From Symsagittifera roscoffensis (lineage: Eukaryota; Xenacoelomorpha; Acoela; Convolutidae), in assembly GCF_963678635.1 (NCBI RefSeq), contig NC_087071.1:31794141-31858140 (forward strand): a DNA stretch of 64,000 bases, in the 5' to 3' direction. Below the pieces are notes generated by a model. It saw nothing but the letters and a program-made list of their open reading frames with translations, was not told where the DNA came from and made no database searches. Below, in pieces: positions 56,934 to 64,000 of the stretch (its first letter is position 1; each line of letters opens with the position of its first letter). Position numbers and translations under genes: made by a program.

Positions 56934-57816
56934 CTTTCCAGACCAAAAATGCATCGGTCACAGTAGAAATTTCCAGTCAACTGCAGCCTAACCCTATACA
57001 GCACTTTTCTTATTTTTTGTCGTTAGTGCGTCCTATTTTTTCAGATCAAACAGACTTTTTGACGCTTTTGGGCGGGATTTATTATGATTTTCCTTCTTCT
57101 ACGGTAATCAAGGGACTGGTAGTCTATATTTTGCTTTCTTTCAACATAAACGTATTTTCCTTCATCATATTACCATTGCCCGCTGGTGGACATTTGCTAA
57201 AATTTTTACGTTTTTCTGTAGTCGCGAATGCCAAGTTTCATAACAAAACTCGAAAATACATAGGGCTAGTCCCTTGTAAACTTTTAGAAAAACAGATAAA
57301 ATCAGGTTATGGAAAGTCTTGTTGAAAACTGCAATGAATATATGTTTACTTTTCGACAGAAAGCTTAATATCATTGTTTTTGCTCCGGATTTCGAAGAAA
57401 GTGTTGCAGTATCTGTGCTTGGGGTGGTTTTTTTTCCGCCCGATAAATTTCGTCTTTACAACTAGCCATTTTTGACGGAGTTTCTAAAGATCAGCTGAAA
57501 AAGTATTACTGTCTTCAGCTCAAACTTAAAATAACTTTTCAATTCCGACCATTTAATAAAAATTATTGGGGATATAAAGTTTGCAACTGTGGCTAATTTG
57601 GGACAATTAGCACGCAATATATTTTGCGAGATTAATGAGTAAGAGGAGGTTCAATGTGTTTTGAAAGTCGTTCCAAATTGAATTGAAGAAGTTTTTATTT
57701 CTATCCAAAACATGTCATTTTTCCTCGTCTCTTCTGCTTTTGGGCTTTTCCTCCATTTCTTATTCACTTCTGGTTGTGTCTAGTGTAATAGTTGTTGTCA
57801 CACGTGTCCGGTTCCT
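56934..57816. repeat. Block D, unit 3 (near-identical to unit 1)
   Basis: By eye only two or three bases differ from 50,460-51,343. The candidate exon (57,045 on) stays open past the stop of copy 1 because TAG is TAC here, reaching 57,325. Confidence 0.82.
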
Positions 57817-59582
57817 GTGTTTAAACGGTCAAGGCATGCCAATTTTGTGTTGAATCATTGAGCTGTGATTGTTCACATATTGTTTAAGTAGGTTATAAAA
57901 AACCAGCAATTCACCAATATTTTTTCTTGCAAATAAAATTGAACTTGAACTATTGATTATCGAGTGTTTTTTTAAATATTTGTTCCTTCTTCAATATGGC
58001 TGTAGTCGACTATGTGAAGGTGCTCATTTTATTTTTCGGCCGTCTCGACCAAAAATTGGTATTTTTCGACCATCTCGGCCAAAATATGGTTTGTTTCGAC
58101 CGTGCTCGAACGAGACAAGTGCGCTTGACCGTGCTCGACCCAATCAGTTGTTTTTTGACCGTGCTCGACCAAAACAAATGTGCTCGACCGTGTTTGAACC
58201 AAGCAAGATATCTTTCGACCGTGCTCGACCAAACTTGGGATTAAATCGACTATCAAACAACGTGAGTTCTATAAAATTAAAGGATTTTAGTTATGCTTTT
58301 CAAGTAACAACTTCTGATGTTTTTCCATCAGACTGAATTGATTACTGTAATTTGCAAATTTCTTGCTTTGTAGAGATGAAATATTTTTATTTCGAGCTAA
58401 TTTTTTTCCTTCATTTGGAAAATAAATTTGCAAAATGAGTCGAAAATGTTTCGAAAAATATGTTGACATTTGAAAGAAACTTTTCTTTTTGATCTGAATT
58501 ACATCAGGACAAATGATAATTTTCGACCGTGCTTCAGATACGTTTCAGCCGTGCTCGACCGTGCTCATGGTATGTTTCGACCACTCTTGAGGTATGTTTT
58601 GAAGTTTTGCTCAACCCAAATCCCTGTCTCGGCTATTTTTTTTTTCGGTCGAGCACTGATGACATGTGCTTGACTTTGAAAGTCGAAACTTAAAGTGAGC
58701 ACTTAAACTCGGGTCCTCAGGATCCATGTACGCTTCCAATTGAATTATTACCTCTTGCGAAGCCTTTTATTGTTTCTGGTATGGCTTAAACGTGTTAAAA
58801 TGGTCAAGGCATGCCAATTTTGTGATGAATCATTGAGCTGTGATTGTGCACATATTGTATAAGTAGGTTATGAAAAACCAGCAATTTGCCAATTTTTTTT
58901 CTTGCAATTAAAATTGAACTTGAACTATTGATTATCGAGTGTTTTTTTAAATAATTGTTCCTTCTTCAATATGGCTTTAGTCAACTATGCAATGGTGCTC
59001 ACTTTTTTTTTCGGCCGTCTCGACCAAAATATGGTTTGTTTCGACCGTGCTCGAACGAGACAAGTGCGCTTGACCGTGTTCCACCCAATCAGTTCTTTTT
59101 CGACCGTGCTCAACCAAACAAAATGTGCTCGACCCTGTTTTAACCAAGCAAGATATCTTTCGACCGCGCTCGACCAAACTTGGGATTAAATCGACTATCC
59201 AACAACATGAGTTGTATACAATTAAAGTTTTTAATTATGCTTTTCAGGCAACAACTTCTGATTTTTTTTCCATCAGATTGAATTGATTACTGTTTTTTGC
59301 AATTTTCTTTGAAGAGATGAACTATTGTATTTTTCAGCTGTTTTGTTTTCATTTGGAAAACTGGTTTGCAATTTGAGTCCAAAATGTAACAACAATTTCT
59401 TGACATTTGAAAGAAAGTTTTCTTTTTGACTCTGAGTTACCGCGAGATAATTGATAATTTTCGACTGTGCTTGAAGTAGGTTCGACCATGCTTGAATGAG
59501 CTCGAGGTATGTTTTGACCGTTCTCGAGGTATGCATCGACTTTGTGCTCGACCCAAGTCCCTGTCTCGACCATTCTTTTTTA
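57817..59582. repeat. Block E, unit 3, two copies
   Basis: First copy to 58,790, second (more diverged) to 59,582. The join with block D is at GGTTCCTG/TGTTTAAACGG, different from unit 1. Confidence 0.78.
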
Positions 59583-59771
59583 TGAAAGCTGAAAAAAACA
59601 CAATCCGAGAAAAACATAGAGTAAACAATAATTGCCCATTTTTAGAAATTAAACAAGCTTAAAGAGCCTATTTTTTACTACAGTTGGATCCAAAAAACTA
59701 AAGAATTGATAATCAAATTGTGAAAATTATAGGCCCAAACAAAAATTCATTTTTTTTTCATTGGTCACAGT

Positions 59772-60093
59772 TGGGCGCTCCGCTTTTTGTACTATTTTGA
59801 GATATCTATTATTGGCTTACTGACCCTAAAATTTACTAAAGGTGTCTTCGGCGCCAATATATACTAATTTTTGACGGGGAAAAACGCAACTTTTTGATCA
59901 ATTTTTTCCGAAAAGAAACTAAAAAAGCTTTTTTGGCCTGTTTTTGCGCAGAGAATTTGATCAAAACGGGGTGTTTACAGTGATTTGGAAGAGCTCAGAA
60001 AACGAATTTCGTCGATCTAAAAAAAGGGTCGACAAATTTTTTGATTTTTTTTTGAATATCCGCCCTCTCGAGAAAACCCGAGATCCGCCCCTG
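59772..60093. mobile_element. hAT-like MITE (family C) in unit 4, left end missing
   Basis: It begins inside the element (GTTGGGCGCTCCGC) and ends GATCCGCCCCTG followed by CTTTCCAG. The left end and part of block B are deleted. Confidence 0.78.
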
Positions 60094-60705
60094 CTTTCCA
60101 GACAAAAAATGCATCGGTCGCAGTGGAAAATTCCATTCAACTGTAGCCTAACCCTATACAGCACTTTTCTTATTTTTTGCCGTTAGTGCGTCTTATTTTT
60201 TCAGATCAAACAGACTTTTTGAGGCTTTTGGGTGGGGTTTATTACGATTTTTCTTCTTCTACGGTAATCAAGGGACTGGTAGTCTAGATTTTGCTTTCGT
60301 TCAACAAAATTGTATTTTCCTTCATCATATTACCATTGCCCGCTGGTGGACACTTGCTAAAGTTTTACGTTGTTCTGTAGTCGCGAATGCCAAGTTTCAT
60401 AACAAAACCCAAAAATAGGTAGGATTAGTCCCTTGTAAACATTTAGAAAAACAGATAAAGTCAGGTTATGGAAAGTCTTGTTGAAAACAGCAATGAATAT
60501 ATGTTTTATTTTTTCGACAGAAAGCTAAATATCATTGTTTTTGCTCCAAATGTTGAAGAAAGTGTTGCAGTATTTGTGCTTGGGGTCGTTTTTTTCCGCC
60601 CCATAAGGTTTGTCTTGACAACTAGCCATTTTTGACGGAATTTCTAAAGATTAGCTGAAAAATAACTTTTCACCTCCGACCTTTTAAGAAAAATTTATGG
60701 GGATT

Positions 60706-63052
60706 AAACTTGGGATTAAATCGACCATCAAACAACGTGAGATCTATAAAATTAAAGGATTTTAGTTATGCTTTTCAGGTAAAAACTTCTGATGTTTTTC
60801 CATCAGATTGAATTGATTACTGTAATTTGCAAATTTCTTGCTTTGTAGAGATGAACTATTTTATTTTCGAGCTAATTTTTTTTTCTCTTGGAAAACAAAT
60901 TTGCAATATGAGTCAAAAATTTTTCGAAAAATATGTTGACATTTGAAAGAAATTTTTCTTTTTGATCTGAATTACATCGGGACAATTGATAATTTTCGAC
61001 CGTGCTTCAGATACGTTTCGGCCGTGCTCGACCGTGCTCATGGTATGTTTCGACCGCTCTTGAGGTGTGTTTTGAAGTTGTGCTCAACCCAAATCCCTGT
61101 CTCGCTATTTTTTTTTCGGTCGAGCACTGATGACATGTGCTTGACCTTGAAAGTCGAAACTTAAAGTGAGCACTTAAACTCGGGTCCTCAGGATCCATGT
61201 CCGCTTCCAATTGAATTATTACCTCTCGAGTCGCCTTTTATTGTTTCTGGTTGGCTTAAACGTGTTTAAACGGTCAAGGCATGCCAATTTTGTGATGAAT
61301 CATTGAGCTGTGATTGTTCACATATTGTTTAAGTAGGTTATAAAAAACCAGCAATTCACCAATATTTTTTCTTGCAAATAAAATTGAACTTGAACTATTG
61401 ATTATCGAGTGTTTTTTTAAATATTTGTTCCTTCTTCAATATGGCTGTAGTCGACTATGTGAAGGTGCTCATTTTATTTTTCGGCCGTCTCGACCAAAAA
61501 TTGGTATTTTTTGACCATCTCGGCCAAAATATGGTTTGTTTCGACCGTGCTCGAACGAGACAAGTGCGCTTGACCGTGCTCGACCCAATCAGTTGTTTTT
61601 TGACCGTGCTCGACCAAAACAAATGTGCTCGACCGTGTTTGAACCAAGCAAGATATCTTTCGACCGTGCTCGACCAAACTTGGGATTAAATCGACTATCA
61701 AACAACGTGAGTTCTATAAAATTAAAGGATTTTAGTTATGCTTTTCAGGTAAAAACTTCTGAAGTTTTTCCATCAGATTGAATTGATTACTGTAATTTGC
61801 AAATTTCTTGCTTTGTAGAGATTAACTATTTTATTTTCGAGCTAATTTTTTTTTCATTTGGAAAACAAATTTGCAATATGAGTCGAAAATGTTTCGAAAA
61901 ATATGTTGACATTTGAAAGAAATTTTTCTTTTTGATCTGAATTACATCGGGACAATTGATAATTTTCGACCGTGCTTCAGATACGTTTCGGCCGTGCTCG
62001 ACCGTGCTCATGGTATGTTTCGACCGCTCTTGAGGTGTGTTTTGAAGTTGTGCTCAACCCAAATCCCTGTCTCGCTATTTTTTTTTCGGTCGAGCACTGA
62101 TGACATGTGCTTGACTTTGAAAGTCGAAACTTAAAGTGAGCACTTAAACTCGGGTCCTCAGGATCCATGTCCGCTTCCAATTGAATTATTACCTCTCGCG
62201 TCGCCTTTTATTGTTTCTGGTTGGCTTAAACGTGTTTAAACGGTCAAGGCATGCCAATTTTGTGATGAATCATTGAGCTGTGATTGTGCACATATTGTTT
62301 AAGTAGGTTATAAAAAACCAGCAATTCACCAATATTTTTTCTTGCAAATAAAATTGAACTTGAACTATTGATTATCGAGTGTTTTTTTAAATATTTGTTC
62401 CTTCTTCAATATGGCTGTAGTCGACTATGTGAAGGTGCTCATTTTATTTTTCGGCTGTCTCGACCAAAAATTGGTATTTTTCGACCATCTCGGCCAAAAT
62501 ATGGTTTGTTTCGACCGTGCTCGAACGAGACAAGTGCGCTTGATCGTGTTCCACCCAATCAGTTATTTTTCGACCGTGCTCGACCAAAAAAAAAGTGCTC
62601 GACCCTGTTTGAACCAAGCAAGATATCTTTCGAACGTGCTCGACCAAACTTGGGATTAAATCGACTATCCAACAAAATGAGTTGTATACAATTAAAGTTT
62701 TTAATTATGCTTTTCAGGCAACAACTTCTGATGTTTTCCCATCAGATTGAATTGATTACTGTTTTTTGCAATTTTCTTTGAAGAGATGAACTATTGTCTT
62801 TTTCAGCTGTTTTTTTTCTTCATTTGGAAAACTGGTTTGCAATTTGAGTTACAACTATTTCTTGACATTTGAAAGAAAGTTTTCTTTTTGACTCTGAGTT
62901 ACCGCGAGATAATTGATAATTTTCGACTGTGCTTGAAGTAGGTTCGACCATGCTTGAATGAGCTCGAGGTATGTTTTGACCGTTCTCGAGGTATGCTTCG
63001 AATTTGTGCTCGACCCAAGTCCCTGTCTCGACCATTCTTTTTTATGAAAGCT
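60706..63052. repeat. Block E, unit 4: exact 970-bp tandem repeat
   Basis: CGTGTTTAAACGGTCAAGG occurs at 61,261 and 62,231, a period of 970 bp, with very few differences between 60,706-61,260 and 61,676-62,230. The third copy is shorter and resembles the diverged copy of unit 3, ending in block B. Confidence 0.85.
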
Positions 63053-63954
63053 GAAAAAAACACAATCCGAGAAAAACATAGAGTAAACAATAATTGCCCA
63101 TTTTTAAAAATTAAACAAGCTTAAAGAGCCTATTATTCACTACAGTTGGATCCGAAAAACTAAAGAATTGATAGTCAAATTGTGAAAATTATAGGCCCAA
63201 ACAAAAATTCATGCATTTTTTTTCATGGCTGAAGCGCTTTATTGGTTTGATTCTAGACCATACATTGATAATATAAAGCAGGAATTGGAGTCGGCATCTC
63301 AAAACAAAACAAAATTGGCCGAGTTCAGAAAAATCAGTTTTTTCGCGATGGAAACAGTTTTATGGTTTGGTTTCGTAACTCAATTTTGTCCAAAAAATTA
63401 GTGTTTTGCAAAAAAACTCCCGTACCAAATTTTATTATGTAGAGCATGCATGCGCACTTAGTGTCCATTACATAGTTCTGAAAAAATAAGGTCAAAAAAT
63501 TTCGTCAGTTTGTTTAAACTTTGTATATTTATAAAAAAAATTGCTCAAAACTTGCTTCCAATGACACTTCACGCCATTGAAGCTGTCCAAAAACTAAGAC
63601 ACCGGAAACTGAGAGATCTTCGAAAGGGAATCCATTCGTTTACTTTATTGACGCGACCTTCGGGTTTTTATTTTTTGTTCAGTAAATGAAACTTTGTAAA
63701 TATTCCTGACGCATATAGAGTACAAGTAATGAAAATCGTCGACGACGTTTTGCGATGCAAAGATATATTTAGACCTCACAGGTAAGGTTGAAAAATCACT
63801 TTCTTGGAGGTTATAATTTTTTTTACATTATGTTTTTTTTGCAAAATGCATCCCACACAATGAAATTTTTTCGATCAATTCAGTTAAGTTTGACTTTGAT
63901 CATTGTGCAATTTTGAACGTCATTTTTTTTCTAAATTCTCCGGAAACTTTCCAG
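63053..63954. repeat. Block B, unit 5 (decayed)
   Basis: Same order as 52,906-53,814. The exon region near 63,570-63,780 has several indels and the donor is ACAG/GTAAGG. The frame is broken. Confidence 0.75.
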
Positions 63955-64000
63955 CAGTAGCGGATTAAGCGAGAGGGGGAGGGGGGTGTGTGGACGGTGG
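63955..64000. mobile_element. Start of the family C MITE in unit 5
   Basis: CAGTAGCGGATTAAGCG follows CTTTCCAG at 63,947-63,954, the same site as in the other units. It is cut by the window edge. Confidence 0.75.

Larger units (their letters stand above)
47772..64000. repeat. Tandem segmental array of blocks A-B-C-D-E
   Basis: Unit 1: A 47,772-49,190, B 49,191-50,106, C (MITE) 50,107-50,459, D 50,460-51,349, E 51,350-52,905. Unit 2: B 52,906-53,814, C 53,815-54,165, D 54,166-54,838. Unit 3: A 54,839-56,200, short B 56,201-56,578, C 56,579-56,933, D 56,934-57,816, E 57,817-59,582. Unit 4: short B 59,583-59,760, short C 59,772-60,093, D 60,094-60,705, E 60,706-63,052. Unit 5: B 63,053-63,954, C from 63,955, cut by the window edge. 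Block edges are good to about 20 bp. Confidence 0.88.

Noticed and set aside
1-64000. tRNA, rRNA, CRISPR arrays and bacterial-type operons
   Set aside because: No cloverleaf, ribosomal motif, spaced direct-repeat array or ribosome-binding pattern is seen. The only tRNA-like stretch is the primer-complementary site of the BEL element.

Overview
This is an AT-rich, repeat-dense stretch of a metazoan nuclear genome, most likely an invertebrate. I cannot name the species. The evidence is GT-AG introns, RING and B-box exons of TRIM type, a BEL/Pao LTR retrotransposon, a Ty3/Gypsy fossil, hAT-like and Tc1/mariner-like MITEs, and an animal-type tRNA-Trp primer site. I see no operons, rRNA, tRNA or CRISPR.

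Layout. From 1 to 13 kb there is almost only mobile DNA: hAT-like MITEs, a decayed Gypsy RNase H, and several foldback elements, four of which have readable target-site duplications. From 13.8 to 23.4 kb, four minus-strand exons with matching phases form the 3' half of an unrecognised protein-coding gene, with MITEs in its introns. From 20 to 31 kb there are a plus-strand RING exon, some weak exon candidates and several MITEs.

The most striking object is at 32,215-38,960. It is a BEL/Pao element on the minus strand with about 98.6% identical LTRs, a 5-bp target duplication (AGCTT) and an 18-nt primer site matching tRNA-Trp. Between the end of pol and the 3' LTR, in the place of an envelope gene but in antisense, it carries a two-exon gene for a JmjC-domain protein. 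That gene keeps its 56-nt intron and all three iron ligands. Gag-pol has stops, frameshifts and a lost integrase catalytic Glu, while the JmjC frame is intact.

From 39 to 47.7 kb the DNA is mostly non-coding, with a C-rich/G-rich tract, a foldback MITE, about 540 bp of (CATA)n and a CTCGGCA minisatellite. From 47.8 kb to the window end lies a tandem segmental array. Blocks A (B-box/coiled-coil exon), B (short exon), C (hAT-like MITE), D (possible exon plus repeat X) and E (a minisatellite built on CGACCGTGCTCGACC) recur in four to five units. The MITE sits at the same site with the same target duplication in each unit, so it predates the amplification. Copies of D and E in distant units are almost identical while their flanks differ by several percent, which suggests recent conversion. 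One B-box copy is intact and one is a pseudogene.

Functional links are few: the RING exon and the B-box exon are phase-compatible parts of a TRIM-like protein, and the JmjC gene appears to be cargo of the retrotransposon.
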